Shown here one piece after another: positions 11,407 through 23,988 of a DNA stretch of 62,319 nt. The notes under the pieces are model-generated. The model made no database searches. It saw only the letters and a program-made list of their open reading frames with translations, and was not told the origin of the DNA. The translations under genes were made by a program, and so were the position numbers. Source of the stretch: Acanthaster planci (lineage: Eukaryota; Echinodermata; Asteroidea; Valvatida; Acanthasteridae); NCBI RefSeq assembly GCF_001949145.1, contig NW_019091660.1:204459-266777 (forward strand). Direction: 5' to 3'. Numbering within the stretch: position 1 is the first letter of the stretch; the number at the start of each line of letters is the position of its first letter.

Positions 11407-14400
11407 CTACAGAATTTTCAAAAGAAAAATTATAAACCAGGGTACAACCAAGTCCAAACCAGGTCAGGGTACAAAGATTGAAATTTTATGTTTCAAATTA
11501 AACGTTGAATCCAAGATCAAGTGTGGATACATGCTAGAGTAACAGGGACATGATAGCTTCCACTCTTAATGTCAATAGCACCTTGGGTTGTTATTGAGTT
11601 TCGAACTCACATATAAGGTCCCATTAAGTACGTTACGTCCTCAGCGTATGACTCATTTTCAAGACACTGAGACAAGGTTGGTGCAGCTTTGGAAACTCGA
11701 GGGAAAGATACGAGAGAAGAGGAGTCGATCTAACTTACCAAGTTATCCTCTACAGCTTGATCAAATAGCACCCGCGCCTCCTGCAGGTAGTGTTCTAGTC
11801 TGGTCTGACCCAGGCACTGGTCTTCGGTGTCTGAGTCAATCTCCATGAAGCCATGGTCGTAGTTGATGTCATACAGGCTGGATAGTCCGGGACCCTTCCT
11901 GCCGACACCGACCCGGTGGGTCCAGGCACCACTCTTCAGGTCGAACCGGTACTGTTGGTGGCAAAATATCGAGATGTGATGCTAATTACAAAATGTAGTA
12001 ATACTCAATACACTGTACTGTTGCAAGAGTACTTTGCCTCATGAACGTAATATTTTGATTTTGACGGTTTATAGATTTCCTCATTCAATGCAAAGACACA
12101 GTCATATGTGTGTTTCGTTTTACTTTAAATTGAGCGATATTTTTTTCATATAATGAACATAAAACAAGTCATCTCGCCACTTTCGACGAAACAAACTTAG
12201 TTACATGTATGTGCAGTTACAACATGGAGACTTTTACCAAAGCGTTCTTTCAAATTTTGATGTAAAGGTCAACCTCCAAATTGGTTTTACCCACACCTAT
12301 AAACGTATCTAAGTGAACGCCGAACGGAATATGGAAACGATGACGGTTTCTGATGGTTTATGTTCTGCATGTTGCAATGGTGTGATGATGATGTTGAAGA
12401 TTAATACCTGTGGAAGAAGTTTCCAGCCATGAGTAGCCACCATGTCAATTGCCGATGTTACGTAATCGATGGTCTCTTCGGTGGCGAAGTAGGGGAGATT
12501 GATGCGAACAAATCCCGGCCTAACCGCCTCTGCGGGTTCCTCGTTGCACATGTTTCTCCTGGTGAGTGAAATCAAATCTGTCATGAATTTCTATTTAAGA
12601 CTTTGTAGATTAAGATCATGTAGGCCTTTAGCGCTTGGGCATTTTTTCTGGCTTCTACGAATTCGGAAGATTCACAAATGTAACCAATAAAAATTGGAAC
12701 ATTCTGAGTTTAACCGCTCACCTGTCTTCACGAAGGAGTTCGTAAAACTTGACAGCGCTGTCTTCGGAAATCCCAAGAAGATCCTGCATGATCAAACATG
12801 AAAAACGCCTCAACTAAAAACGAATGTAGAATTTCTAAAATACTTCTTTCTATTTGATAAATATCGACTGGTCTATTTTTGCTTGATTTTCTCACTAATG
12901 GAATCATAAAACAGAAAGGGATAAGATCAAACTATGGTGCCCACGACGGAACAAAGTGTCGTCAACTTACGTGGGCGTAAGGACCTGCGCATGCGCATCC
13001 TCCCCGAGCCTGGATGCCAAAGAGATCATTCAGGAGGACGGAGACAAAATTGTGATGGAGGAGTTTGCCAGTTTCCTGATGCCTGATCATGAAGGAGAAG
13101 ATGGGAAGACGGGATACTTCCTTGTTGCCAAGAATCAAGAGATTTTCGTTCGACTGCCACTTCTCAAAAGCGTACCTAGACAAAAATAACAAGCGGTTAA
13201 CTGGATAAGTTATATATGATTAACTGTTAACGTACACAAATATTATTCAAACGAGGCGGTTTCAACGTAGCAACCATTTTGTTGGAACACGGACGAAGTT
13301 GTGCTTGGTTTAGTTTGAGGCAGACGGCTTTACTCTGGGGCAGAGTTATTAACAATGATTGTAGGTTCCTATCCCAGACAGATTGAATGAAAACTCTCTT
13401 AATGAAAAATGCTTCAAAATAATCTTCTGATGAACTACACGATCCATTTCACTGCAGTACATAAAGGAATTAATCAGATGTGTTCTTTCTGTTTTACCTT
13501 GCTAGTTGCTCCTCCCGCTCTTCGATGTGATCTACACCCACAGCGTGCTTAATCTGGAAGGCCAAACCTGCGCGGATGGATTCTACGATAGCCGGAGTGC
13601 CGCCTTCCTCCCGGGCCTCAATGTCGCGAAGATAGTGGTACATGTCACGTGACACCTGGATGGTGAGGAAGTACATCCCCTTCGTAAAACTCTTACTAAT
13701 TTTAGGTCTTGACGTCAGAATCGAAATTTTAATAGCACCTAAAGCAACCAAAACTACAAGACAATCGAATTTGGGAATACGGTTTTCCAAGGACAACATC
13801 AAAATGTCGAAGAACGTTAGTTTCTTTGTGGTACATGTGCTGGATAATTCGAAAAACAACGCGGTTCTTTATTCCTTGATTTATTCATTTCTCTTGAAAA
13901 TCACAAATTGCATCACTTTAACATTCCTCAAGCAAGCACAGACTAGTTGGCGACAGTTTCTTTCACGTTGTTGCACCGGATGATGACTAAACGATAACAA
14001 GGTGTGTCGCCCAGAAAAAAGCACTGCCCAAAATACTTCTCTTCTCAGTGGTTTCAACCGATCGAGTTAAAGAAAGCAACACATGGCAAGGTTATCTTGA
14101 GACTTACATATGCAACCGTACCCCCGCCTGCGCCGTGTGGTACCTTGTTAACGAACAGACACTTCTTGGCGATTAAAAGACCTGGGTGACAAAATGAAGA
14201 CAGGTAAATGAACAATGACTTTCCCAGACAACGTCTTCTTGTGATTAATGCCGCTATTGGGGGCGAGTTTGAAGGAAATTGAGCATTAGGACATTTATTT
14301 AACGATGTCTTATATACAAAACGACAAATATAGACCTACAGACCTCTGAAAATACGAATATAATGAAGGTTTTTCCTTCGGTATTGGAGGGGAGCAAAAG

Positions 14401-17400
14401 ACGATTTACCATTTTATTCAGACCTCTAACACTGTTAGAGAAGCAGGAAATGCCATGACTAGGGACACTCTGAGCCATATCAAAATCACTGGCAAATCTG
14501 ATCATAATCGATGCCTACTAAAGGTTGCTTTTTGTATCTTACCCGGTGTCCCAACGCCTCCAACAAACTTGTGGGTAGATATGAACACGGCATCCTTTGA
14601 ACAGTCCCAATCTGGCCTGCAAACAAACATTACCCAAACAAATCATCAAATTATTGTCAATTTCGACATCAATGAAGCAAACTTTCCATTAGTTTAAAAT
14701 GCTTATCCCAGATGCACTTTTACTCAAGACTTGAAACGTCTTCCATGGTACTTGTTTCCATCTTGGGCAATTTACTTGAAACACTTGGCTTTGTCAAAAA
14801 TGTTAAAGAAAATCGGCTTTGAACGTTCTGGAATTTTGTTTCATTAAACTCACCGGCAATCTTCGGGATTCATATCGATGTCCAAATACGGAGCTGAATA
14901 AGGAAACAAAAATAGTTCATTAAGTTTCTGTAATTTTCGTAGGGTTCATAGCCGTATAAGTATAAACACCACAAATAAAGAGTTTGGAAAATGACTGATA
15001 ATCATAAAGCTAACAACATTAAAAGTCTGAACTCAAGTCTTTCCTGGGAAATATGCTTCGAAACACACATCCCAGTAACGAGTGATTCAGTTTTTAGAAG
15101 GGCGGGGCAGGGGGGAGGGGAACATGTTTATTCACAGCTTTTATTCATAGGGATGGTCACACAATTTTTCTTGGGCAAATTCTCCACAATGACTGCACCT
15201 GCGGTAGCGTAGTCCCAGAACGACAAGGCCCCGTAATGATGCAAGAGCGCCGCCACCGGCTTGGTGTCGGTAATGATACCCGTGACATTCGAGGCTGCTG
15301 AAAAACATCCCAGTATCAGATCGTACTTCTGGCAATATGTCTGGAGCTTAGACTCCAAATCAGCCAAGTCTACCAGTCCATTTGCCGTCTGCTGGATTCG
15401 CACAACCTATAGAGACAAAAACATATGTACCATCAAATAACAGTGCACAAGAAATGGCAATACAGGGAAATATACTTCAAGATGTGAGAGCTAGAAGTAA
15501 ATAACTCAAGCACATCATGTGTGGCACGAAGAGCGTTCGTTTTACTTTCTCAGTCACACTCATGCCCCGCGCCAGCTTGATAGCTGCTGGCTGTCATGTT
15601 TCTTAAAAAAGAAGATACAGGATAGCATTGGTAACAAAACCTAATCAAGTTAGGCGAAACTGTGTAGGGCAGGTTATCAGCAATGCTTCAAATTAATTGA
15701 CATTGAGCAAGATATTAGAAAAGAAAACACACTACTCGCAGGTTTTCGACACGTTCATACGCATTTCATAAGATTTCGAATGAAGCTGGGTTGAAGGGAA
15801 TATGCCAACATGTAGTTAAAAGTTTTTAATTTTAAATTTAAGGTCGTGATCTCAAAGACCTTTTGACTTCACCGTACTATATCTGCTTGCATATAACTTA
15901 ACCCCATCCTTAATCGGGGAAATTTATTATGTACAGCTCAACCGTAGTTTTCCTGGAAAAAAAAACAAAGAAAGTGGGGTCGCGGAAACTGGTGAGTTCC
16001 ATATTTCAGTGTATCCATAGTAACTTGTCAGGCGCAAGGCAGCTGAGCCTCAATATCTGCATATGCACCTACGCCCTACCCATTTTTGCTCTTCTCGAAA
16101 CATTCGGCATAATTAGATTTCTTATTGATAAAGAAAATGTCTTTCCGAAAGCGGCATAAAAGGGTGCCGCCAAGTTGTCTGGCGACGTGTTTTTTCAAGT
16201 GCCACATCACGCACGATCATTACAAACGGCTATTGAAAATTATGAAAGTCTGATTAGACACGCAGGACTGGTCGTGTTGCAGGCGACGAGCGAGAGAACG
16301 TCGCAACGTCGCGCGGGTCGATTATGCCATTTTTTTGAAGTGAACTAGACCAGAAGTGAAGCAAAAACGGCTTGAAGGAAAAAACAAGCAGCTTAGAAAG
16401 CCCCGTACACTTAACATCAATGTCGCAACAAAACAACTTACCCCGAACAAAAAAAAAATAATGATTTCAGCCGAAGTCTGTACCACGTCCTCTTACACGA
16501 AAACAGGGTCTCCCCGCTTAACTTGAGCAATTATGAATAAATAATACAAATAAGGGGTCGTGGGAGGCGCTTGCTTGTTTTGAGACGACCAAATTTTCCC
16601 CAGCGGAAGCCCGACAAACCCTTTAAGCAGGATGCTTCCAGGAATATGACTGTATATAATCCCGATAATTTGTCCAGTTGACCCCGTAGGCATTGGGATA
16701 ACACCGCAGGTCAAGCTGGACAGACGAAATAAAAGGTTCCTCTCCTTCCTCATTGATTGAGGGAGCAGGTCAGTTTGATTTTTAAAGGGGAAGGAAAACA
16801 AATATCACCATCAATATTCAGAACAGTGCACACTTCAAACTATTAGGTATTTCACTGACAGATTTCTGAAGAGTTCATTTCAAGGGTTTGTTTGAAGAGT
16901 TGTTGGTCCCTTCACTGCCACAATACCGCAAAGTCTTTGAGTCACTTTAAAGGCGATTTTTTTTAATTGCTAACATGCCCTGTATCCACTGCTAGGATGA
17001 TAAGCCAAGAGAGCGTAGGTGGCAAGGCGGCCGATAGGAAATTGAAGTCATGGAATTATGACACATGGCATTTCGAGAGGAATTGCCCTGTTGGAAAGAG
17101 AAAAAAATCAATGGCTTCACCCGTGTGGTTCACCGTGCGGTTTTCAGCGGAAAAGGGGATTCTCTTGAGGTAAAGGGGGCTTGTGACCTAACCCAGTTGG
17201 GGTTGTATGCCCTGGAACATGAACCTACCCTAGCTCCGCTCTCTCGCCATGGTAGTATGTTGGAGTGGTGCTCAAACGGACCGACCAGCACCATCTGTAG
17301 GAGTAAAAAACAGAAATCCGAAAATCAAATGAATGTTCCCAGCGCCCAACAACACATCACCCTCGAGAAACGGATAGGAATAGAGACTAAATTTAGACCC

Positions 17401-20400
17401 CTTCTTCATTGGGCGTGAACAACCTGAACAAGTGTCCGGGATTTGTTATACACATAATTGGACATAATTGAAAGTTGTTAACTATTTTTAAAAACCGCCG
17501 ACTGAAGTACGAAAGTGCGCAATGATTATTTATAGCCTTGTGAGTTGTTGTTCACTGCCTTCTCCCCATAGGCCGCATGTTGAATTTCCCTATGGAAGAA
17601 ACTACAGACTTTAATTACACCCTCATATAAACTTTGACATCATTCGTAACGTGGTTCAGCCGCAGAAATCACCTGACAAACCATTGTTGAAAACTCGATT
17701 ACAAAAATCTGTTTAGTTAAGGGGCTGACATTCTTACGCTTCGTGGATCTTGGCAAGGGTTTGGGGCTCTGGTTTAGCGTCTTCAAACTCACCGTCCTTG
17801 CGGCTTTTTCTCCGTGCAGTTCCATCACGTTAAGCAGTTTGTGTATGGCCCCGGTAGAGCCGCTTCCAGTGAAAATCACTGCGTCATCTTCGGTGGCATT
17901 GACGCAGCTACGAATCAATTCCCTGCGACAAGACAGGCCAAACTATCCCGGTTAAAACTGGCTATTAAGAGAAAGTAAGCCACGTGATCGTGAGGTGACC
18001 TCGTTAGGGTTAATTGCTTTGAACCTACGGGGTCACATCGAGGTTCGTTCGTGCTTGTGGAGCGCACCTTGTGTCAGATTGTACCACAGACAATACATTC
18101 AGGCATGGAATTTCCACAAAAAGATTTTGTGCTTTAATTACCATATTCTTTGTTCGTTCTATCTGACTTTCATTGGTCATAATTTTGTGTAATTTACCTG
18201 TTTATTTCAATTAATTTACTTTATGAGCGTATTATGCATAGGTGTGTTGTTTCTAGTTATTTCAATCTTATTAATCACCTATTTCTGAATGTTTTTCCCA
18301 TTGGGAATACCGTTGGTTGATAGCCCTCGACAGAAGTTAAGCACGTGGGTTGTACAAACACAAGACCCTTGTTCCAATAGACCTATTTTGTGGTTGCGTA
18401 GGTTGACAACGAACTGAGATGAGTATGTGAGCCCCACCCGGGAACTTGGCCGTGTCGCATTAAGGCCAAGCTTGCTTCTGATCAGCAAAACCCCGAGCAC
18501 GTACTTTTCACCAGGTCCTCGCCAGGTTCACACCCGTGCATCGCGTCAACACACCCCTCCTCTATCCCGTCTCTTATCACCCCCTCACTCGCGCCCCAAT
18601 CTCCTGCCCTTCCTGTCATGTTCCTCACGAGCCCCCTCTCCCTTGTTCCCCTGTGTAAAGTTCACCTGTCCCTCATGTTTGTTATGCACCCCAGGTGACC
18701 CAGAGGTGTCCCAAGAGACCGAGCTTTAGTCCCTGAACTTGGGAGGTTCCCAATGCCGCCCCAGAGAGTTCTGCAGTTCACTCCCCGGGTGTGGTCTCCA
18801 TGCGGACCTCGGGCCGGGTGACAAGGGATATACCGTCTAGCCACAAAGGAAGAGTCCGTTTGGCTAGCTACTGCAAGTCAGTGCGGTTTTCCTTCATTGT
18901 CAAGGCGGGAGTTAAGGACAAGTGTCCCAGATAACTGAACAAGGTCACTCGTAACCTGAGGGTCAAACCGCAGGTGTCCTGTCTTCTGAGGCAAACGGAC
19001 ATAAAAACTTACAATCTATCGTGTGAATCGGCAAAAAACATCCAACATCTTACCATCCACGATCAACACTGTCGCGTTTGCTATGAGCGCTAGAGCGCTG
19101 AGCACAGGAGGGAAAGCGTGAAACTTCACTTTAATTACCACAATCACAGGAGACCCGATAAGTTCCTCGAGATTTGAAATCACGACATATACATAATTGA
19201 ATTTTTAGAAGTCGCACGGGATTTTAGTCGAAGTTACTGGTACTTTACTTCATTTATAATAGAATCTTTTGGCAGGGGTCAATGGAACTGGCAATAAGTG
19301 CCAAGTTGGACTGCGTCAGATTCAACATTTCGAGGAATAAACTTGTAAATACCTGGCCTCGTGCCTGAACTGCGTCGTTTGTTTCGATGTCACTGTAGTT
19401 GTGGTGTGGGTGTTGGCATACATAGAATAGACGTACTCGCTGATGTAGTTCTCAATACACCGCAGAGGCCTACCAAAGAACAAATCAAATCCAAGTTTGA
19501 TCAACTTCAAGCTGTTTCCTTTTTAAAGCACATAAGCCAGAAGAAGCATTAAAATAGCGTTTTTATTTTCCAGACAAGTTTCCCACGCTTTGCAGCCAAT
19601 GGAATAATGCATCTCTTCCTCAGGCCTGTGATCTGGGTAACGCATATTTTTTGCGTACATTACACATGACGGAAATGGGAGTGACGTCGACAGAAATAGG
19701 TGTACCGATGTGGAGTATAATATTACATCATCTATAATATTATATTACGTACAGTAATGATCAACTTTCCTTCTTTTTTGAAAAAGTTCCAAGAAAGTTT
19801 GTGGGAACTGATAATTGGGGTGCAGGTCAAATTCTGTGACAAACTGGAGGGCGTATGCCAGACAAGTATCGGCCTGCCCGTAAACACTGGGTTTCCGTGC
19901 TTTAATGGACGAAAACACGGAGCACCCTGGCTGTTTTTGGTAACTTGTAAGTCAGCACACATTGCACGATCGGAAGTCCTGGATTAAGGAATTATAACGT
20001 AAAAGAAAAATACTGGAGACACAGTCGATCTAGGAATAGAAGCCCAGTAAGTTACACATAATCACAATTGCTGGAAAGAAAATAATAAACTCATGATGAA
20101 TCAAGACTATGTCACTCTTTCGTCCAATTTGAGATGAGTGGTTAGGGAGGCTGATGACAGCTGGAACAAACTCATTTCACGCAACCAACTCGTATGGAAA
20201 GTGCAGCTCAACGTTGATCGCAGTTACAAAGCCAGAACCAAGTTATTACCGCATTCGCTCCGATTCCACATTACACAAGGCTGGTTTGTAAAGGATTAAA
20301 GAACTAAAGTGGCATTTCCCAATTCCTTAGACCTGTGGTTGTCGGTCCATGTTACCTTAATCCCAGAGAAATGAGGACTGACATGGCAGCGGGGACAGGG

Positions 20401-23400
20401 AAATGAAATGGGTGGGTAGATTCCAAACGATTTTGGTGTGAATGTGCCTGGTCTTGTTCGCCGGATCAGCAGCTCACTGACCTGCCTAATCTTCCAGGAT
20501 TAAGCCAATTTAGGAAGACAATCGGCACGTCCGAATCTCGTCAATTTTTATGGTTTTTGTCTTATACAATCGCATGCTGTCGGAACAACACAGGACACGC
20601 CCAGGGCTTCATCACAGCCTTCAAAACATGTTTCTCTTCCCTTTTTCACACTCAATCTTAAGCTTTGTTTCAAGACCCTAGATTCCCCTGGACTGCGTTC
20701 AGAGTCTTCAAGTTAACGCCAGTTAATGTTAGACTTATTTCAAGTAACCTATTTGTAATCTACTCGTCCTATTTCGCGTCCTCCAAACGTGAGCCCATTT
20801 TGCAGTAGCTACTTTTCGGATGAAAGCCACGGTAAAACTCTTTTTTCATGCGGTTCAAGAATTCAGCGCCAACTGTGGACCAGAATTTTCAAAAGTGGTC
20901 CCTGTCGTCAAACTGTCCACGCGAAGTGGATCCACCACAGTTAATTCAGTAACCACAAACGTTGTGTTGTACAAACAAATCTGGGTGACTGACGGTTACC
21001 CTCTATAGGCTCCCAGCTAATGTCGGTCAGTTGGGATGGGGAAATGTTCCTGGCCTGATGGCCTAAGCTAAGGCAAATTCACGAGGTGGTTTTCCTCTCG
21101 GGACATGTACAGACTTGTCAGCTCAGATTTCAACGTCAATCAAATGTACTTACAAAAGTGCAAGCTAATTGTAATAACTGTAAAAGGAATGAATGTAAGT
21201 TGTTCTTACCTTCCAGAAGCTGTGTAATCGCAATATATCACTGCAAAAAAAAAATAAATAAATAACCAAATTAAGAATGATTTACATCTTAAACGGGATT
21301 GATGTGAAAGAACAACGTGATCAATTGTTGTTTGCTCATACTACTTTATCAATCACTAAATCGCATTTTGAGAAACATTTAAGACTGGCGTAGCGCCCCC
21401 CCCCCATCTGGCTGACGTTCGCCATCATGTCCCCAATTTTTAGCTCAAGGTTTACACATGCACTGCATTTCTGTGTATTGGGGTTTGGTTTACAAAATAA
21501 AGTCAAGGCCGGAGAAGCGATGGTTATTGTTATATTGGTTCTACCTTCTGTCAATCGACTAACCAGTACAGACCGACCAATACAGACCGGCAAATACTGA
21601 CCGACCAATAGTGACCGGCCAATACTGACCGACCAATACTGACCGCCACAACAGCTGTAAGCTGTTGTTTTATTCTTGTACACACAAAAAAAATCCTTGA
21701 CCGAACGCGAATGCCACTCGACAATACAAACAGCGCGGGCGATGTTTTTGTGTTTGTTTAATTGACGGATGTTCGCCACTACTGCCAGTCAACATACAAT
21801 GTTTTGTAAATACACATGTCAAAGCGATTAGAAACAACGCCACCCATGGGAGTTTCAACTACAGAGTATTATGCACGCAGTATCATTGTCAAGGCTCTTT
21901 CGGGCGGCTGTTCAGGTCATTTCAAGAAGGTTACAACAAGAAAAAAATCTGCTTTTCCGGGCCATTAAATCATGCGGCTGGAAACAAAAGGCCTGGATCG
22001 CGATGTGGTGGAAATGCCGTGCGTGTTTCCCATTTGGTGAAAAGTACGCGTGACTAAGGAAGATGAGTAATATTCTAATTCACGGCCATCACTCCAAACA
22101 CAGGTCAAAAATGACCGCAAGTTTCTGATGAATTGCGCAAGGGTCCCGGTAGCCTTATTTTAAGGGTGACATTACTCCGTGACCTATTATCTAGGGAAGA
22201 CACCTCATTTTCAAAGAGTTCGGCTTGATTTGACCAGCAGAGAGTTCCGTCACGCTATCGGCTGAACTCCCAAGAGCGGGTGAGACCTAACAGGACGCGG
22301 TGTTTAGTGCAAGGGAACCCGAAGAAGACACCCTGGAGTCTCCTCCGGTCACTGACAGCGAAGGCAAGTTTTTCCCCAAGGCTGGTTCGTATTCGCACGT
22401 GGCAACACTTTCGTCCTTTCTACAGATCACACACTTGATTTACAATAGCATTTCCCACCTACAACAGGGACCAGCAAAAGAACGCCCCTCATTTCCCCCA
22501 ATCAGTTTGGTGGGAACCCACTCGAGAGATTTATATTTCCCTTGGCAGCCAGTCTGAGACATTGTGATCTAAAGGCTCTGTGTTTGCTTATTTTGGGCAC
22601 AAGAAAAATTTCAAACAAAGTTTTAATTTCGTTGGAATCTACAAGTACAACGCGCAGGTAATACATAAATGTCAACAATGAGTCAGGTTGTGGTAGACGC
22701 AGAGGAAAATCACAATTGTTCCAGCGATGCAAGTCAAAACTTATTTTGTTGCTAATCTTGTGCCAATTATTATGGTGCGACTTTCAAAGCGGTTTGACCA
22801 GCATGTTTTCTGATGAACACATCACAAGAATTCAAGATAGAAATAACCAGCCAGGCAGCACAATCTTCGGTCAAATCATCGTTTATGACATTCTGATTTG
22901 CAGCACTTTAACCGATGTCTTTTGGCGCGTTTCTCTGTCCCTAGCCCCCCCGGCCAAATTCGTGCAAACCAGCTCACGAACTGATTGACATTTCCGAACA
23001 ATTTTTATCAAACACATGCACAACCTCGCGCCAAATTGGGAAAGGCATGGATTACCCGACAACTCACCGGGTTTTCTTTACAGTAGGCTACATGCACAAC
23101 ACAAACCGTGTGTTTTGATTTCATGTGTCGAATAAGGGTTAAAACTAACGGAGCATGACGCAGAGCAAAAGGTAATATCAGATAGCGACTGAAAAGTTGC
23201 TAGGACCAAGATTTCTAAATTAAGATGGGGTAATTATTAATCACCTCCGATGACTTACTTCAAAACATGCTCCCATTAGGCCTACATCGCAAATCTACAT
23301 TTTTGACCAAGTATGACAAAGCATGGAATTCTTCTAAGGGGAGTTGGGTTGTCAGACCACCAGATTGTTTTTATGACTTATTGTGACAGTCAAGCAGACA

Positions 23401-23892
23401 CATACAGGTAATTCATTGCATTGTTACTGACATCAAAATAATAACCCTTTAAGCATTTTTATTTATTTATTTTTTCTTGTGGGGGGTGCGGTATCCAATT
23501 CTACATAAATCCAGGTAAGCCAACATTTATGAAACTGGCAAACTAAAGAAATGATTCTTCCCACAACAGTTTCAAGATCATTCTTTGCAGGTCATTGTAA
23601 CATTGAGGCAAAATCCCCCAACCCCCCCTAAAAAAAAACTGGTCAAAGGGATGATAGGTGACATATATATTATGAGGAAACATCAAATGCCATTGTAAAA
23701 TATTAACACAATCACAAGCGATCTGACAGGTTGAGAAAAACAGTGTGGTCGTGAAGGACACGGTTGAATGAACTCACCCCTTCTCTGTCCGAATGGACCA
23801 CGGAATAATGCCTCCCCTCCGATCACGTTGTTATTGACGTAGCTGAGTAGCGCCTGCTTTGGACAGGTGGTGTTGGATCCAAATGCCTCCAT
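10831..23892 (-). CDS. Class-V aminotransferase / cysteine-desulfurase-like PLP enzyme, complete 15-exon gene (739 aa)
   Basis: Fifteen exons join in frame through GT/AG introns with matching phases: 23892-23778, 21240-21210, 19469-19353, 17922-17793, 17294-17229, 15406-15199, 14893-14854, 14616-14543, 14181-14108, 13655-13498, 13175-12971, 12783-12722, 12558-12408, 11951-11739, 11406-10831 (2220 nt including TGA). The first 477 residues form the fold-type-I PLP domain of the NifS/SufS group: YCDYTASGR (41-49), glycine-rich cofactor loop FTGSGSTGA (105-113), EHHSNILPW (139-147), the PLP-binding aspartate in FWDYATAA (Asp218), and the Schiff-base lysine in STHKFVGG (Lys252). The GGCACAGPYAH loop has Cys398 and Cys400 where desulfurases carry the persulfide cysteine. 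Residues 478-739 are an extension of unknown function. The ATG at 23892 is the first in frame after a TGA. Substrate is unknown; I recognise no vertebrate orthologue. Confidence 0.93.
11739..11951 (-). CDS. PLP enzyme exon 14 (residues 478-548)
   Basis: Acceptor GCCACCAACAG, donor GATAACTTG|GTAAGT. Start of the C-terminal extension: YRFDLKSGAWTHRVGVGRKG, later acidic (EIDSDTEDQCLG). Not recognised as a known domain. Confidence 0.88.
12408..12558 (-). CDS. PLP enzyme exon 13 (residues 427-477)
   Basis: Acceptor TCACTCACCAG, donor TTCCACAG|GTATTA. Contains GFVRINLPYFATEETIDYV, the end of the small PLP-enzyme subdomain. Confidence 0.92.
12722..12783 (-). CDS. PLP enzyme exon 12 (residues 407-426)
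   Basis: Acceptor GATCATGCAG, donor GAAGACAG|GTGAGC. Reads DLLGISEDSAVKFYELLRED. Confidence 0.9.
12971..13175 (-). CDS. PLP enzyme exon 11 (residues 338-406), cysteine loop
   Basis: Acceptor TTTTTGTCTAG, donor GCCCAC|GTAAGT. Ends with GIQARGGCACAGPYAH; Cys398 and Cys400 lie in the loop that carries the catalytic cysteine in cysteine desulfurases. Confidence 0.93.
13498..13655 (-). CDS. PLP enzyme exon 10 (residues 286-337)
   Basis: Acceptor CACCATCCAG, donor AGCAAG|GTAAAA. Contains DIEAREEGGTPAIVESIRAG, the glutamate/glycine/threonine motif preceding the long helix of class-V enzymes. Confidence 0.93.
14108..14181 (-). CDS. PLP enzyme exon 9 (residues 261-285)
   Basis: Acceptor GTCACCCAG, donor GCATAT|GTAAGT. 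Reads LLIAKKCLFVNKVPHGAGGG then TVAY, the GGGTV motif that follows the lysine segment in this family. Confidence 0.92.
14543..14616 (-). CDS. PLP enzyme exon 8 (residues 236-260), Schiff-base lysine
   Basis: Acceptor TTGTTTGCAG, donor ACCGG|GTAAGA. Reads PDWDCSKDAVFISTHKFVGG; Lys252 in STHKFVGG is the predicted internal-aldimine lysine. Confidence 0.93.
14854..14893 (-). CDS. PLP enzyme exon 7, 40-nt micro-exon (residues 223-235)
   Basis: Between TTATTCAG and TTGCCG|GTGAGT. Reads APYLDIDMNPEDC with split codons on both sides and joins exons 6 and 8 in frame. Confidence 0.9.
15199..15406 (-). CDS. PLP enzyme exon 6 (residues 154-222)
   Basis: Acceptor TCTCTATAG, donor CCGCAG|GTGCAG. Includes LGCFSAASNVTGIITDT and FWDYATA, with Asp218 predicted to contact the pyridine nitrogen of PLP. 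Confidence 0.93.
15407..17228 (-). other. PLP enzyme intron 5
   Basis: Largest of the central introns. No exon or recognisable mobile element seen; a run of A near 15957-15966 and C/T-rich patches only. Confidence 0.6.
17229..17294 (-). CDS. PLP enzyme exon 5 (residues 132-153)
   Basis: A 66-nt exon between CTCCTACAG and GCTAGG|GTAGGT. Reads MVLVGPFEHHSNILPW then RESGAR; His140/His141 match the histidine pair near the PLP ring in NifS/SufS enzymes. Confidence 0.9.
17793..17922 (-). CDS. PLP enzyme exon 4 (residues 88-131)
   Basis: Acceptor TGTCGCAG, donor GGACG|GTGAGT. Contains the phosphate-binding loop FTGSGSTGAIHKLL. Confidence 0.92.
17923..19352 (-). other. PLP enzyme intron 3
   Basis: Contains a pyrimidine-rich tract about 18540-18660 and otherwise unremarkable DNA. 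No additional coding exon is needed, because exons 3 and 4 join in phase. Confidence 0.6.
19353..19469 (-). CDS. PLP enzyme exon 3 (residues 49-87)
   Basis: Acceptor TTCTTTGGTAG, donor GCCAG|GTATTT. Encodes PLRCIENYISEYV and YANTHTTTTVTSKQTTQFR, the segment that shapes the cofactor and substrate entrance in class-V enzymes. Confidence 0.9.
21210..21240 (-). CDS. PLP enzyme exon 2, a 31-nt micro-exon (residues 39-48)
   Basis: Between tttttttttgcag and |GTAAGAACA lie only 31 bases, which restore the frame between exons 1 and 3 and supply VIYCDYTASG plus the first two bases of the next Arg codon, the most conserved N-terminal motif of this enzyme family. Confidence 0.9.
21556..21655. repeat. 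Short tandem repeat, about 14-bp unit (gaccgaccaatact)
   Basis: About seven degenerate copies of gaccgaccaatact/gaccggccaatact in intron 1 of the PLP-enzyme gene, a little upstream of the micro-exon on the transcribed strand. Confidence 0.85.
23778..23892 (-). CDS. PLP enzyme exon 1 (residues 1-38)
   Basis: Starts ATGGAGGCATTT and ends GGACAGAGAAGGG|GTGAGT, leaving one base of a split Val codon. It encodes the N-terminal helix and the YVNNNVIGG...GPFGQRR approach to the first conserved motif. Confidence 0.9.
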
Positions 23893-23988
23893 CTTCAATA
23901 TAGTAGCTCCACGAAGAAAACCTGATGGTAAGATCTTGGAATGTGAAGAGGACAGGGTCGATGCTATGAATCACAACAGGGTTCCCCC

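Larger units (their letters stand above)
19470..23777 (-). other. PLP enzyme introns 1 and 2
   Basis: Apart from the micro-exon at 21210-21240 and the short tandem array at 21556-21655, I see nothing in these introns. Confidence 0.6.
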
